From Prevotella sp. (lineage in GTDB: Bacteria; Bacteroidota; Bacteroidia; Bacteroidales; Bacteroidaceae): a DNA stretch of 64,000 bases. Position numbers and translations under genes: made by a program. Under the pieces are notes generated by a model that made no database searches, was not told the origin of the DNA, and saw nothing but the letters and a program-made list of their open reading frames with translations. The stretch lies in contig JAFPZD010000040.1 in the NCBI GenBank assembly GCA_017417465.1, forward strand, positions 62,001-126,000, given 5' to 3'. This document shows, one piece after another, positions 1 through 9,205 of the stretch (within the stretch, counting starts at the first letter, position 1; the number at the start of each line of letters is the position of its first letter).

Positions 1-882
1 GCCTTCCGCGACATCGACCTGGAGAACAAGCTCCTCGACGAAGCTCATAAGATAGGACTCGGTGCACAGTTTGGCGGTAAGTACATGGCTCACGACATCC
101 GCGTCGTACGCCTGCCGCGCCACGGTGCCTCATGTCCCATTGGCATGGGCGTCAGCTGCTCGGCTGACCGTAACATCAAAGGCAAGATCAACGCCCAGGG
201 CATCTGGCTCGAGAAGATGGACTCGAACCCCTCGGAGCTGATTCCTGCCGAGTACGCCAAGGCTGGCGAGGGACAGAACACCATCGAGATCGACCTCAAC
301 GAGGGCATCGACGCCGTTCGCCGCGAACTGACAAAGTATCCCGTCTCGACCCGCGTCAACCTGAAGGGCACCATCATCGTGGCCCGCGACATTGCCCACG
401 CCAAGCTGAAGGCCCGCATCGACGCTGGCGAGGAGATGCCCGAGTACTTCAAGAAGTATCCCGTGCTCTATGCCGGACCGGCCAAGACGCCCGAAGGCTA
501 TCCCTGTGGCTCAATGGGCCCGACGACTGCCAACCGCATGGATCCCTATGTGGACGAGTTCCAGAGTCTGGGCGCCTCGCTGGTGATGATTGCCAAGGGC
601 AACCGCTCACAGCAGGTCACCGATGCCTGCCAGAAGTATGGCGGCTTCTATCTGGGAAGCATCGGCGGTGTGGCTGCCGTGCTGTCGCAGTCGAGCATCA
701 AGTCGATCAAGTGCGTCGAATATCCCGAACTGGGCATGGAGGCCATCTGGAAGATTGAGGTTGAGGACTTCCCCGCCTTCATCCTCGTCGACGACAAGGG
801 CAACGACTTCTTCAAGACGCTGAAGCCGTGGACGCCCTGTCCCAAGACCAAGATTGCCGACGTGAATCTAAAGATGTGCTAA
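1..882 (+). CDS. fumA: Fumarate hydratase class I, C-terminal part (5' truncated by window edge)
   Basis: Interconverts fumarate and malate using an oxygen-sensitive 4Fe-4S cluster; in anaerobic Bacteroidales it serves the reductive branch to succinate. The frame is open from base 1, so about 293 C-terminal residues are present and the N-terminal half lies outside the window. Recognisable class I fumarase segments are '[20 protein letters not shown]', '[20 protein letters not shown]' and '[19 protein letters not shown]', followed by the beta-domain run '[13 protein letters not shown]' and '[11 protein letters not shown]'. An internal ATG at base 85 is not the start because family similarity continues upstream of it. 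The next gene begins one base after the stop. Confidence 0.93.
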   Translation, partial: AFRDIDLENKLLDEAHKIGLGAQFGGKYMAHDIRVVRLPRHGASCPIGMGVSCSADRNIKGKINAQGIWLEKMDSNPSELIPAEYAKAGEGQNTIEIDLNEGIDAVRRELTKYPVSTRVNLKGTIIVARDIAHAKLKARIDAGEEMPEYFKKYPVLYAGPAKTPEGYPCGSMGPTTANRMDPYVDEFQSLGASLVMIAKGNRSQQVTDACQKYGGFYLGSIGGVAAVLSQSSIKSIKCVEYPELGMEAIWKIEVEDFPAFILVDDKGNDFFKTLKPWTPCPKTKIADVNLKMC

Positions 883-883
883 T

Positions 884-2530
884 ATGAAGACCAAAAGAAC
901 CAATCATCAGGGCGCGAAGTGGGTTTCCACTTTTGCCCTGATGGCTCTTTTCACCCTTAGCAGCACAGCGCAGACAAAGTTTCATCGCTACAACTGTATG
1001 GCGCCAGGCGAACAGGAGCAGTCCGAAGGTGCCATGAGCCGCGTCAGCCAACGACACCGCTTGCCGACGTTTAAGCCCGATATGTGGACGTACAACCAGG
1101 ACAAGCACAGCATCGTGGTGCTCGTGGAGTTCACCGACAGGGCGTTCTCGATGGAGAACCCGCGTGAGCGCTACGACAGCATCTTCAACTGTCCCGGCTA
1201 CAACGAGGGCCGCGGTCCGGGCTGTGTGGCCGACTACTTCCGCGAGCAGTCGGGCGGGCTGTGCGACATCACGTTCGACGTGTATGGCCCCGTGAAGGTC
1301 AGCACGTCTGAAAAAAGTAACGGCACTTACGGCTCTTCGGCACTGCGCGAGGCGTTGAAGCACGTGGTGGACTCGCTGAATGTCTCTGCCACCCAGACCG
1401 ACACACCCCCGATGGGCACTGGCACCGACTGGACGGGCAACGGCTATGCCACGCAGGTGGTCTTCGTCTTTGCCGGCTATGGCGGCAATGAGAATGCAGA
1501 GATCTGTAAAAAGAGCATCTGGCCCAACACCAGCTCGTTCTCAGCGCTCACACTGCCGTCGGGTGTCAAGGCCAATGTCTATACGGCCAGTGCTGAGCTG
1601 TGGTCGACGGGCAAGCTCTGCGGCATCGGTACCATCTGCCATGAGTTCTCGCACTCGCTGGGACTGCCCGACATTTATCCCACGTCGAAAAACGCCACAG
1701 AGTATTCAGTGGTCGACGAGTGGGACCTGATGGACGGTGGCAACTTCACCAACAACGGCTGGTGCCCCTGCAATTACACCGCCCTCGAGAAGATGCTGCT
1801 GGGTTGGAAGACGCCTATCGAGCTCGACTCGGCAACGACCGTGCTCGACATGAAGCCCATTTCGGAAGGTGGTGAGACCTATCTGGTGCGTAACACGAAC
1901 AACGAATATTACCTGCTGGAGAACCGCCAGTGGTCGGGCTGGGACCTGCGCCTGCCTGGTCATGGTCTGCTCATCTCACATGTAGACTACAATGCGTCAA
2001 AGTGGAGTGGAAACACGGTCAACAACGATCCCAGTCATCACCGCTTTGACCTGGTGCATGCCGACAACATGGACTACACCGGCTGGGACAATTACATCTA
2101 TGCCCACCCGGAAATCTATAAAGGTGGTAACCCCTACATCAGTGGCCACAACCATCACCTGAGCAACACGCCATATCCTTATACGACCGAAGATGGCACG
2201 GTGAAACGTGAGCTGACCGACGAGTCGGTGCCTGCAGCCACGATGTTCAATCCCAATGGCGATGGCATCAAGCTCATGTCGAAGCCCATCACCGACATCA
2301 CGGAGACCGACGACGGGCTTGTCAGCTTCCGCTTCTGCCAACTGAAGGGCGACGTCAACTACGACGGTGTGGTCGACGTGGCCGACTATGTGGCCATCGC
2401 CCACCACATCCTGGGCAACACGCCTGAGATGTTCGACCCGCTGGGAGCCGACGTCAATGGCGATGGCGTGATTAACGTGGCCGACTATACGGCCGTCGTA
2501 CACATCATCCTCGAGGGGAGTGAAGAGTAA
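884..2530 (+). CDS. Secreted M6-family metalloprotease with C-terminal type I dockerin
   Basis: Predicted exported zinc metallopeptidase of 548 residues. A signal peptide covers about residues 1-30 (basic start, hydrophobic 'TFALMALFTLSSTAQ'). The zinc motif HEFSHSLGLPD (H253, E254, H257, Asp further on) matches HExxHxxGxxD, as in M6 immune-inhibitor-A-like proteases. 'NNEYYLLENRQWSGWD' and 'GHGLLISHVD' are typical of the M6 fold. Residues about 489-548 form a dockerin with two calcium loops, 'GDVNYDGVVDVADY' and 'GADVNGDGVINVADY'. The start lies one base after the fumarase stop, so the genes may be cotranscribed although no functional link is evident. The dockerin may attach the protease to a cohesin-bearing protein or only stabilise the C-terminus; no cohesin was seen in this window. 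Confidence 0.88.
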   Translation: MKTKRTNHQGAKWVSTFALMALFTLSSTAQTKFHRYNCMAPGEQEQSEGAMSRVSQRHRLPTFKPDMWTYNQDKHSIVVLVEFTDRAFSMENPRERYDSIFNCPGYNEGRGPGCVADYFREQSGGLCDITFDVYGPVKVSTSEKSNGTYGSSALREALKHVVDSLNVSATQTDTPPMGTGTDWTGNGYATQVVFVFAGYGGNENAEICKKSIWPNTSSFSALTLPSGVKANVYTASAELWSTGKLCGIGTICHEFSHSLGLPDIYPTSKNATEYSVVDEWDLMDGGNFTNNGWCPCNYTALEKMLLGWKTPIELDSATTVLDMKPISEGGETYLVRNTNNEYYLLENRQWSGWDLRLPGHGLLISHVDYNASKWSGNTVNNDPSHHRFDLVHADNMDYTGWDNYIYAHPEIYKGGNPYISGHNHHLSNTPYPYTTEDGTVKRELTDESVPAATMFNPNGDGIKLMSKPITDITETDDGLVSFRFCQLKGDVNYDGVVDVADYVAIAHHILGNTPEMFDPLGADVNGDGVINVADYTAVVHIILEGSEE

Positions 2531-2598
2531 ACGTGCATTAACTACTATTACTATCAACAATAAACACTAAACTTTTAATTAAACAACAAACAACAATT

Positions 2599-3393
2599 AT
2601 GAGAGTTATTATTGAACCGAACTACGACTTAATGTCGCAATGGGCAGCCAACTACGTCGTTGAGAAAATCAATGCAGCCAAGCCAACCGCTGAGAAGCCC
2701 TTCGTGCTCGGCCTGCCTACAGGCTCATCGCCCATCGGCATGTACCGCGGGCTTGTGAAAGCCTACCAGGAGGGAAAAGTAAGCTTCAAGCACGTGCTGA
2801 CGTTCAACATGGACGAGTATGTCGGACTGCCCGAAGAGCATCCCGAGAGCTACCACTCATTCATGTTCACCAACCTCTTTAACCACATCGACTGCCCGAA
2901 GGAGAACATCCACATCCTGAACGGAAACGCCACCGACCTGGCTGCCGAGTGCGCCCACTACGAGCAGATGATCGAGGAGGCCGGCGGCATCGACCTGTTC
3001 CTGGGAGGAATAGGCCCCGACGGCCACATCGCCTTCAACGAGCCGGGCTCGAGCCTCACCAGCCGCACACGCCAGAAGACGCTGACCACCGACACCATCA
3101 TCGCCAACTCGCGCTTCTTCGAGAACGACATCAACAAGGTGCCCAAGACGGCACTCACCGTCGGCGTTGGCACCGTGATGGCTGCCAAGGAGGTGATGAT
3201 CCTGGTCAACGGTCACGCCAAGTGCCGCGCCCTGCAAGCCGCCATCGAGGGTAGCGTGAACCACATGTGGACCATCAGCGCCCTGCAGATGCACCAGCAT
3301 GGCATCATCGTCTGCGACGAGGCTGCCTGCGACGAGCTGAAGGTTGGCACCTACCGCTACTTTAAGGATATTGAGCGTAAAAATCTTTTGTAA
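2599..3393 (+). CDS. nagB: Glucosamine-6-phosphate deaminase
   Basis: Converts glucosamine 6-phosphate to fructose 6-phosphate and ammonia, linking amino-sugar catabolism to glycolysis; cytoplasmic. At 264 residues it has the usual length. Visible motifs are the substrate loop '[15 protein letters not shown]', the catalytic-Asp segment 'FNMDEYVGL', and '[17 protein letters not shown]' with the catalytic His and Glu. Bases 2531-2598 upstream are AT-rich with no clear TAnnTTTG box, so the promoter is unresolved. The gene is followed closely by a strong promoter for the TonB receptor. Confidence 0.96.
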   Translation: MRVIIEPNYDLMSQWAANYVVEKINAAKPTAEKPFVLGLPTGSSPIGMYRGLVKAYQEGKVSFKHVLTFNMDEYVGLPEEHPESYHSFMFTNLFNHIDCPKENIHILNGNATDLAAECAHYEQMIEEAGGIDLFLGGIGPDGHIAFNEPGSSLTSRTRQKTLTTDTIIANSRFFENDINKVPKTALTVGVGTVMAAKEVMILVNGHAKCRALQAAIEGSVNHMWTISALQMHQHGIIVCDEAACDELKVGTYRYFKDIERKNLL

Positions 3394-3407
3394 TTACTTG
3401 CAATAAA

Positions 3408-3439
3408 TTTGCGCAATTCACTTTTATTTTGTACCTTTG
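3408..3439 (+). promoter_or_regulatory. Bacteroidetes-type promoter for the TonB receptor gene
   Basis: TTTG at 3408-3411, a 20-nt spacer, then TACCTTTG at 3432-3439. This fits the -33/-7 consensus of the Bacteroides primary sigma factor. The annotated ATG at 3468 lies 28 bases after the -7 box. Confidence 0.8.
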
Positions 3440-3461
3440 CACCAGAAACAAGCAAAGGTAC
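3431..3461. repeat. 10-bp perfect inverted repeat overlapping the -7 box
   Basis: GTACCTTTGC at 3431-3440 and its exact reverse complement at 3452-3461 are separated by 11 nt. The left arm contains the -7 element; the right arm ends 6 bases before the start codon. It may be an operator, or the symmetry may be incidental. Confidence 0.7.
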
Positions 3462-3467
3462 TTTTTT

Positions 3468-6173
3468 ATGCTTAAATCTTTCGTGAAACTAACAACACTA
3501 TTGCTGTCATTCCTGTTATGCGCAGCCACCCTACAGGCACAGCAGAAAGGCTACAGCCTGCGGGTGAAGCTGACAGAGAGAGGAACGGGCGAAGCCATCA
3601 TCATGGCCACACTCCACCTACAACCGTCAGGAGCCATGGCCGTCAGCGACATCAACGGACAGGCCACCATCGACAATGTGTCGGCCGGCGACTACGCGCT
3701 GCAAATCAGCTATGTGGGCTTCGAGCCTATCAACACGCGCCTGAAGGTCGACCGCGACCTGACGCTGAACTACCAGATGCAGCCCTCGTCGCTGGCACTG
3801 AAGGAGGTGACCGTCACTGCCAAGCAGCGCGAGAACGGCGCCTCGACCAGCAGTGTCGTTGGTCGTCAGGCCATCGACCACCTGCAGGCCACGTCGCTGG
3901 CCGACGTCATGCAGCTCATCCCTGGCCAGCTGATGGGCAACCGTGACCTGACGCAGCAGTCGAACCTGCAGCTGCGCACGCTGGTGAACAACAACACCAG
4001 CGCCTTCGGCTCCAGCGTCGTCGTCGATGGCATGCCCATGTCGAACAACGGACAGATGACGCAAGGACAGTTTACGCCCTCAGCCTTTACAGGCACCGAC
4101 CTGCGCCAGATATCGGCCGACAACATCGAGGAGGTCGAGGTGGTGCGCGGCATACCTTCGGCCGAGTATGGCGACCTGACCAGCGGTCTCGTCGTCGTCC
4201 ACTCGAAAGTGGGTGTCACACCACTGCAGGTAAAGGCCAAGATCAATCCCGGCCTGCAGAACTACAGTGCGGGCAAGGGCCTGTCGATGGGCGCCGCAGG
4301 CGTGCTGAACGTCAGTGGCGACTATGCCAAGGCATGGGGCGACCCACGCCAGAAGACGCGCAGCTACGACCGCTACACGATGAACATCGGCTGGGGCAAG
4401 GACCTGACGAAGAAGTGGCACGCCGACACGAAGCTGCGCATGATGCGTGCCAAAGACTGGAGTGGCAACGACCCTGACGCCATCGACGATGGCACCTACT
4501 CGAAGAACACCACGACCACGCTCGGACTGACCCACAACGGACGCGTGCGCATGGACCTGCCGCTGATGCGCTCGCTGAAGTACACGCTGGGCATCTCGTA
4601 CAGCATGATCGACTCGAAGAACTCGTCGTTCGTGGCTAATCCCACAGGCCTGCTGCCCATCCTCACGGCCATGGAGACAGGCTACTACGACGTGCCTTGG
4701 ATGACGACGTCCTATTTGGCAACAGGCATCACCGAGAGTCGTCCGGGCAACGTCTTTGTAAAACTGTCCGACGACTTCTTCCTGCGTAAGGGAAAGACGG
4801 TGCAGAGCTTCAAGCTCGGCGCCGACTATCACTACGACTGGAACAGTGGCAAGGGCTACTACAACGAGAACCCGCAGCGCCCCTACCGTCCCAACAGCAA
4901 CGGGCGTCCACGCGCTTTCAACGACATTCCCGGCCTGCACCAGATAGCGCTGTTCGCCGAGGACCAGTTCACCTATAATATAAATAAGGTGAACCGCCTG
5001 CGCATAGGTCTTGGACTGCGCTTCACGGCCCTGCAGCCTTTCAGCGACTTGGCCACTACGGCCCTCTCGCCCCGTCTGAACGCCGCGTTCAGCGTTGCCA
5101 AATGGCTCGACCTGCGTGCCGGCATCGGCATGAACGCGAAGACGCCAGGCCTTAGCTACCTCTATCCCGACAAGAAGTACGACGACCGTGTGGCCGTCAA
5201 CTACATGCCACAGGACGGCTCACAGCAAATACTGAATTACCATACCGAGGTCTACGACGTGAAGCGCTCAGTGGACCTGAAGAACGCCACGACGACCAAG
5301 GTGGAGGTGGGCTTCGACCTGAAACTGCCTGGCCATCGCACGCTCAGCGTGCTGGCCTACCGCGACAAGACGCCGAACGGATTTGGTGCGGCTACTGAGT
5401 ACTTCACCTACGCGTCGAACTACTATACCGTTGACGCATTGCATCCGATGAGCAACCCTATCGACGTCCGTCAGGATCTTGTCTTCATGACCACAGGAAA
5501 GATTGGCAATACCAACACGACGGTGAACCGTGGCCTGGAGTTCGACTTCGAGCTGGGCGAGGTGAAGCCCTTGCACACCAGCTTCTTCTTCAGTGGTGCA
5601 TGGAGCGAGACGAAGACGTGGTCGACCGACCTGAATGCACAGTCGGTGCGCACGGCACTGCTGCCCGCCAGCTACGCCTCACTGGGGCTCACACCCTTCA
5701 AGGTGGTCTATCCTGAAGGCGAGGACTTCGACCGCTACCGCCGCTTCCTCACCACCCTGCGCGCCGTCACGCATATCCCCGCCCTGCACATGGTGGCATC
5801 GTTCACGGCACAGGCCATCTGGCATAACTCCAACTGGAGCTACATCGCCGACAAAGGCGTCATCGGCTACATCACACCCGACCTGCAGTACCATCGACTC
5901 AGCGGTGAGCAGACCATCAGCTACGACAACGTACAGGTCAGCGTCAGCGACCTTGCTATCAAGCACTCTGACAACGACCCGACGAAGAACCCCGTCACGT
6001 GGAATCTCTCGGCACGCCTCACCAAGGAACTTGGCAAGATGGGCGGACTGTCGCTCTACGTCAACAACGCCCTCTTCTACGAGCCCTTCCTCAAGGGTAA
6101 CAACACCACAACGCTCTCACAGCGCAACACCGGCACATTCCAGTTCGGAGCCGAGCTGAGCCTGAACCTGTAG
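3468..6173 (+). CDS. TonB-dependent outer-membrane receptor with carboxypeptidase-like N-terminal domain
   Basis: Predicted outer-membrane active transporter of 901 residues. It has a signal peptide ('TTLLLSFLLCAATLQAQ'), a carboxypeptidase-regulatory-like beta domain at about residues 22-105 ('GTGEAIIMATLHLQPSG', 'YVGFEPINTRLKV'), then the plug ('LKEVTVTAKQ', 'SSVVVDGMPM', 'IEEVEVVRGIPSAEYGDLTSG'). The remainder is a 22-stranded-type barrel ending in 'FQFGAELSLNL'. The ATG at 3468 is chosen because an in-frame upstream TTG at 3429 lies inside the promoter. No SusD homologue follows. Instead a DUF4876 lipoprotein and a DUF6850 barrel do, suggesting a non-SusCD uptake system of unknown substrate. 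Confidence 0.93.
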   Translation: MLKSFVKLTTLLLSFLLCAATLQAQQKGYSLRVKLTERGTGEAIIMATLHLQPSGAMAVSDINGQATIDNVSAGDYALQISYVGFEPINTRLKVDRDLTLNYQMQPSSLALKEVTVTAKQRENGASTSSVVGRQAIDHLQATSLADVMQLIPGQLMGNRDLTQQSNLQLRTLVNNNTSAFGSSVVVDGMPMSNNGQMTQGQFTPSAFTGTDLRQISADNIEEVEVVRGIPSAEYGDLTSGLVVVHSKVGVTPLQVKAKINPGLQNYSAGKGLSMGAAGVLNVSGDYAKAWGDPRQKTRSYDRYTMNIGWGKDLTKKWHADTKLRMMRAKDWSGNDPDAIDDGTYSKNTTTTLGLTHNGRVRMDLPLMRSLKYTLGISYSMIDSKNSSFVANPTGLLPILTAMETGYYDVPWMTTSYLATGITESRPGNVFVKLSDDFFLRKGKTVQSFKLGADYHYDWNSGKGYYNENPQRPYRPNSNGRPRAFNDIPGLHQIALFAEDQFTYNINKVNRLRIGLGLRFTALQPFSDLATTALSPRLNAAFSVAKWLDLRAGIGMNAKTPGLSYLYPDKKYDDRVAVNYMPQDGSQQILNYHTEVYDVKRSVDLKNATTTKVEVGFDLKLPGHRTLSVLAYRDKTPNGFGAATEYFTYASNYYTVDALHPMSNPIDVRQDLVFMTTGKIGNTNTTVNRGLEFDFELGEVKPLHTSFFFSGAWSETKTWSTDLNAQSVRTALLPASYASLGLTPFKVVYPEGEDFDRYRRFLTTLRAVTHIPALHMVASFTAQAIWHNSNWSYIADKGVIGYITPDLQYHRLSGEQTISYDNVQVSVSDLAIKHSDNDPTKNPVTWNLSARLTKELGKMGGLSLYVNNALFYEPFLKGNNTTTLSQRNTGTFQFGAELSLNL

Positions 6174-6230
6174 GGCCACCCCTCCCCCCCACGGGATGGG
6201 AGTCTATATAAAAACAAGAATTCAAAGCGT

Positions 6231-7523
6231 ATGAAAAATATTGCAGTTATGTATAAGTTTAGACCCTCGTTTGCGGCCACCCGCCGATGGACTTTGAGGC
6301 TTCTGACCGCCTTGTCGCCCCTCGTTTGGGGAGGGATTGCAGGTGGACTTCTCACCGCCTGTGTCAACTTCGAAGACGCCACGCATGCCCTCGACGTACA
6401 GGTGCAACTGACCATGCCGCAGGAGTTCACTGCCAGCGACTTTGCCGGCCACGAGGTCGCCATGATACTCGGCACTCAGCGCATCATTGCCACGACCAAC
6501 GATCAGGGCATCGCCACATTCAAAGGCATCGTGCCCGACGTCTACGACATCTCATGCTCGTGGGAGCTAAGCGCCGACGACTACCGCAAGATGACCGCCG
6601 ACCAGCAGGTGGTCAGCGGGGCAACAGTGTCGGGCGCCCTCAACGCCCGCCTCATCAAGGAGACTGAGACCATCGTCCTGCCCACCAAGCTCAGCATCAA
6701 CCGCGACATCCTGATAGGCAAGATCTACTACGCCGGATCGAAGGACAACAACAACCGCAACTACGATGCAGGCAAGTACGTCGAACTCTACAACCAGAGC
6801 GACAACGAGGCCGACGCCAGTGGCCTCTACATCGGACTGGTCGAGGCAGAGAGCAACCAGGCCTACACGCTGGAGAACCTCCACAACGCCTTTGCCGACT
6901 CGGTGGTGCTGCTCAAGCAGGTGTTCCGCATCCCTGCTGACAAGCCCCACATGGTGGCGTCTGGTGGCACCGTGCTCATCGTCAACAGCGCCATCGACCA
7001 CAAGGCTAACAACAACGACATGGAGCACGACCTGACCGATGCCGACTTCGAGGCCAAAGACCACAGTAGCAGACCCGTACCGAACAATCCCAACACGCCT
7101 GCCCTGGAGCTCATCTACACCATGTATCCCTCCATATCGATTATGAACCTGGTGCAGAGCGGCCCCTGCAGCGTGGTCATCTTCCGCACCGATGAAGCCC
7201 CGACCGCATGGCCCAAGGTCTACGCCTTTGGCAAGACCAGCGGCAACCAGTGGATACTGCTACCCAAACGCCTCATCATCGACGGTGTGGAGGTACTCAC
7301 TAACAAGGCAACAGGCATCGACGTGAAGACCAAGCGCCTCTACGACGACATCGATGCTGGCTACACCAACATCAACGCTACCACCGGTAGAAATGGCGAG
7401 ACCGTCTATCGCAGGACCAGCAAGCAGGCCGACGCCGGCCACGTCATCCTCATGGACACTAACAACAGCTCCAACGACTTCACAACTTCAACTACCATAA
7501 AACCGCGCGAATATGACAAGTAA
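6231..7523 (+). CDS. DUF4876-type lipoprotein
   Basis: 430 residues with an N-terminal hydrophobic segment and lipobox ('GLLTAC', Cys44), so probably exported and lipidated. The next part ('ALDVQVQLTMPQEF', 'NDQGIATFKGIVPDVYDISC') resembles a beta-sandwich module. Later segments ('GKIYYAGSKDNNN', 'YVELYNQSDNEADASGLYIG') resemble lamin-tail-like surface domains. I recognise the family as DUF4876 from memory; its function is unknown. The n-region before the hydrophobic core is unusually long, and its DNA contains a G-rich palindrome-like sequence (see findings). A second ATG at 6249 is a possible start. The 3' end overlaps the next gene by 11 bases (ATGACAAGTAA), suggesting translational coupling. 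Confidence 0.72.
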   Translation: MKNIAVMYKFRPSFAATRRWTLRLLTALSPLVWGGIAGGLLTACVNFEDATHALDVQVQLTMPQEFTASDFAGHEVAMILGTQRIIATTNDQGIATFKGIVPDVYDISCSWELSADDYRKMTADQQVVSGATVSGALNARLIKETETIVLPTKLSINRDILIGKIYYAGSKDNNNRNYDAGKYVELYNQSDNEADASGLYIGLVEAESNQAYTLENLHNAFADSVVLLKQVFRIPADKPHMVASGGTVLIVNSAIDHKANNNDMEHDLTDADFEAKDHSSRPVPNNPNTPALELIYTMYPSISIMNLVQSGPCSVVIFRTDEAPTAWPKVYAFGKTSGNQWILLPKRLIIDGVEVLTNKATGIDVKTKRLYDDIDAGYTNINATTGRNGETVYRRTSKQADAGHVILMDTNNSSNDFTTSTTIKPREYDK

Positions 7524-9174
7524 GATAGTATCAATAGTTTCTATAGCTTCTATAGCATCTATAACGTCTATAGCATCTATAGCATCTATAGTATCTATAG
7601 TATCTATAGTATCTATAGTTTCTATAGCATCTATAGTTCCCATTGAGGCTCAAGCGCAAGAAGGCAAATACCGCTTTGCCGACGCCACACAGCTGTGGCG
7701 ACTTACCGACAATGCTGCGGGCCTCACCATCGACGCTGGAGCAACCCGCAACTACAACCGCGGCTTTGCAGAGTTCGACATGCAGCACCGTGAGGGCGAC
7801 TACCGCCGTGTGCAGGAGGGGGGGCAGCGTAACCAGCTCACATTCCACACCGAGCGCTACCAGCGCGTAGGCCACCACCTCGTCGGCTATGGCAAGTTCC
7901 ACTTCGACATGGATCGCACCAAAGACCGTGCCTGGTGCGACGTCATGCGACCCTACAACAGCAATCCCTTCTTCGGGGGCAGTAGCGTCCACGGCAAGTA
8001 CGACACCCAGCAGTTCGATCTCACGGCTGCCCTTGGCACCTTCGACTATAGTGGTTTCCGTTTCGGTAGTCGCCTCGACTATAAGGTGGGCGACCTGAGC
8101 CGTCTGCGCGATCCACGCTCGCGCTCCGAACTGCTGCAATACCGTCTGACACCTGCCGTCACCTACACCACTGGCAACCACACCATAGGCCTCAGCGGTC
8201 ACTACGACCGCCGCAAGGAGAAGATACCGAACATAACCACCGTGCAGCAGGACCCCAACCTGATGTACTACCAGATGACGGGCATGGAGCAGGCAACGGG
8301 CCTTATCGGCGGCTTTAGTGGCTACAACCGCGAATGGGTGAACCACCAGTTCGGCGCACAGCTTGCCTATGGCTACAACAAAACGCAACTCTCATCTGCC
8401 AGTTCTCAGTTCTCACGTCTCAGCTCTCTCACCACCATCGGCATTGCCCGTGGCGTCGAGGATGTATGGGGAACCTACAAGTATGAGCCGGGACGCTACA
8501 CCTCTTATATATATAATGTAGCATCGCACAACCGTCTCAACACGGGTCGTCTCCTTCACCAGCTCGACCTCGACATTGCCTTTACCAAGGGCTACGCCGA
8601 CGAGTATCGCCAGCTGCTCATTCAGGAGCGCGACGCTGAGAAGGGCTACACCAGCTACCACTACGAGACACAGATAGAGTATCGCAAGCGTTATCAGGTG
8701 AAGACCCACGACGCCACGTTGCACTACCGCCTCTCTACCCTCTCGGGAACCGCCATCCGCGGCTATGTCGGTGCTGCTGCCACGCTTCAGGGGGCCAGCA
8801 ACAAGCACCTGCTGCCCACCTCACAGCTGGAGTACCAACGCCAGAACTTCTCGTTCGAGAGTGGCTATGCTTTCTTCAAGAACCACCTATGGCTCGATGC
8901 TACTGTCACCTACAGCCATGCGTCAAAGGCCGACATCGACATTGCCACACCGCAAATGGCGTCCAACACCTATGCTTCCGAGGTGCTCATTCCTGACATG
9001 GCTTACTATGGGGCCGACTACTGGCGCGGTCAGCTGTCGCTGAAGTACGAGTTCCCCTTCATGCTTAAAGGTGCACGCTCAACAGCTTTCGTCAAGGCCT
9101 ACGCCGACGGCATCAAGGCCGATGACGAGCTCGACCGCACGACTGTCGGTCTCTCACTCGGACTCTATTATTAA
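7513..9174 (+). CDS. DUF6850-type outer-membrane beta-barrel protein with repeat-built signal peptide
   Basis: 553 residues. The N-terminus is almost entirely Ser-Ile-(Ala/Val/Thr) triplets from residue 7 to about 42, followed by 'IEAQAQEGKYRF', which looks like a signal-peptidase site. The mature part is rich in alternating aromatic and polar strands and ends in 'DELDRTTVGLSLGLYY', typical of a barrel with a C-terminal aromatic. I place it in DUF6850 from memory; function unknown. It is coupled to the DUF4876 gene by an 11-base overlap. The three genes 3468-9174 probably form one outer-membrane complex. A low-complexity stretch at about 8392-8430 ('SSASSQFSRLSS') looks like an inserted repeat. 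Confidence 0.68.
   Translation: MTSKIVSIVSIASIASITSIASIASIVSIVSIVSIVSIASIVPIEAQAQEGKYRFADATQLWRLTDNAAGLTIDAGATRNYNRGFAEFDMQHREGDYRRVQEGGQRNQLTFHTERYQRVGHHLVGYGKFHFDMDRTKDRAWCDVMRPYNSNPFFGGSSVHGKYDTQQFDLTAALGTFDYSGFRFGSRLDYKVGDLSRLRDPRSRSELLQYRLTPAVTYTTGNHTIGLSGHYDRRKEKIPNITTVQQDPNLMYYQMTGMEQATGLIGGFSGYNREWVNHQFGAQLAYGYNKTQLSSASSQFSRLSSLTTIGIARGVEDVWGTYKYEPGRYTSYIYNVASHNRLNTGRLLHQLDLDIAFTKGYADEYRQLLIQERDAEKGYTSYHYETQIEYRKRYQVKTHDATLHYRLSTLSGTAIRGYVGAAATLQGASNKHLLPTSQLEYQRQNFSFESGYAFFKNHLWLDATVTYSHASKADIDIATPQMASNTYASEVLIPDMAYYGADYWRGQLSLKYEFPFMLKGARSTAFVKAYADGIKADDELDRTTVGLSLGLYY
7531..7638 (+). repeat. 9-bp tandem repeat, 12 units, inside coding sequence
   Basis: Twelve consecutive 9-bp units of the form TCTATAGYN (the first starts TCA and one has ACG at the end) encode Ser-Ile-Ala/Val/Thr. 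Because the period is a multiple of three, gain or loss of units keeps the frame and only changes the length of the signal peptide core. Confidence 0.97.
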
Positions 9175-9205
9175 CACAATAGCCAGACTTAATGAATTAA
9201 CAGTT

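Noticed and set aside
3429-3467. Upstream TTG start for the TonB receptor
   Set aside because: It lies inside the promoter -7 region and would place charged residues before the signal peptide.
4080-4940. 286-codon minus-strand open frame antisense to the TonB receptor
   Set aside because: Receptor motifs on the plus strand are convincing, and long antisense frames are common here because of codon bias. No family features in the product.
3408-9174. SusC/SusD polysaccharide utilisation locus
   Set aside because: No SusD-like gene follows the receptor; the adjacent lipoprotein is DUF4876.
9071-9205. Longer N-terminus for the duplicated lipoprotein
   Set aside because: It overlaps the barrel gene and hides a clean lipoprotein signal starting at 9206.
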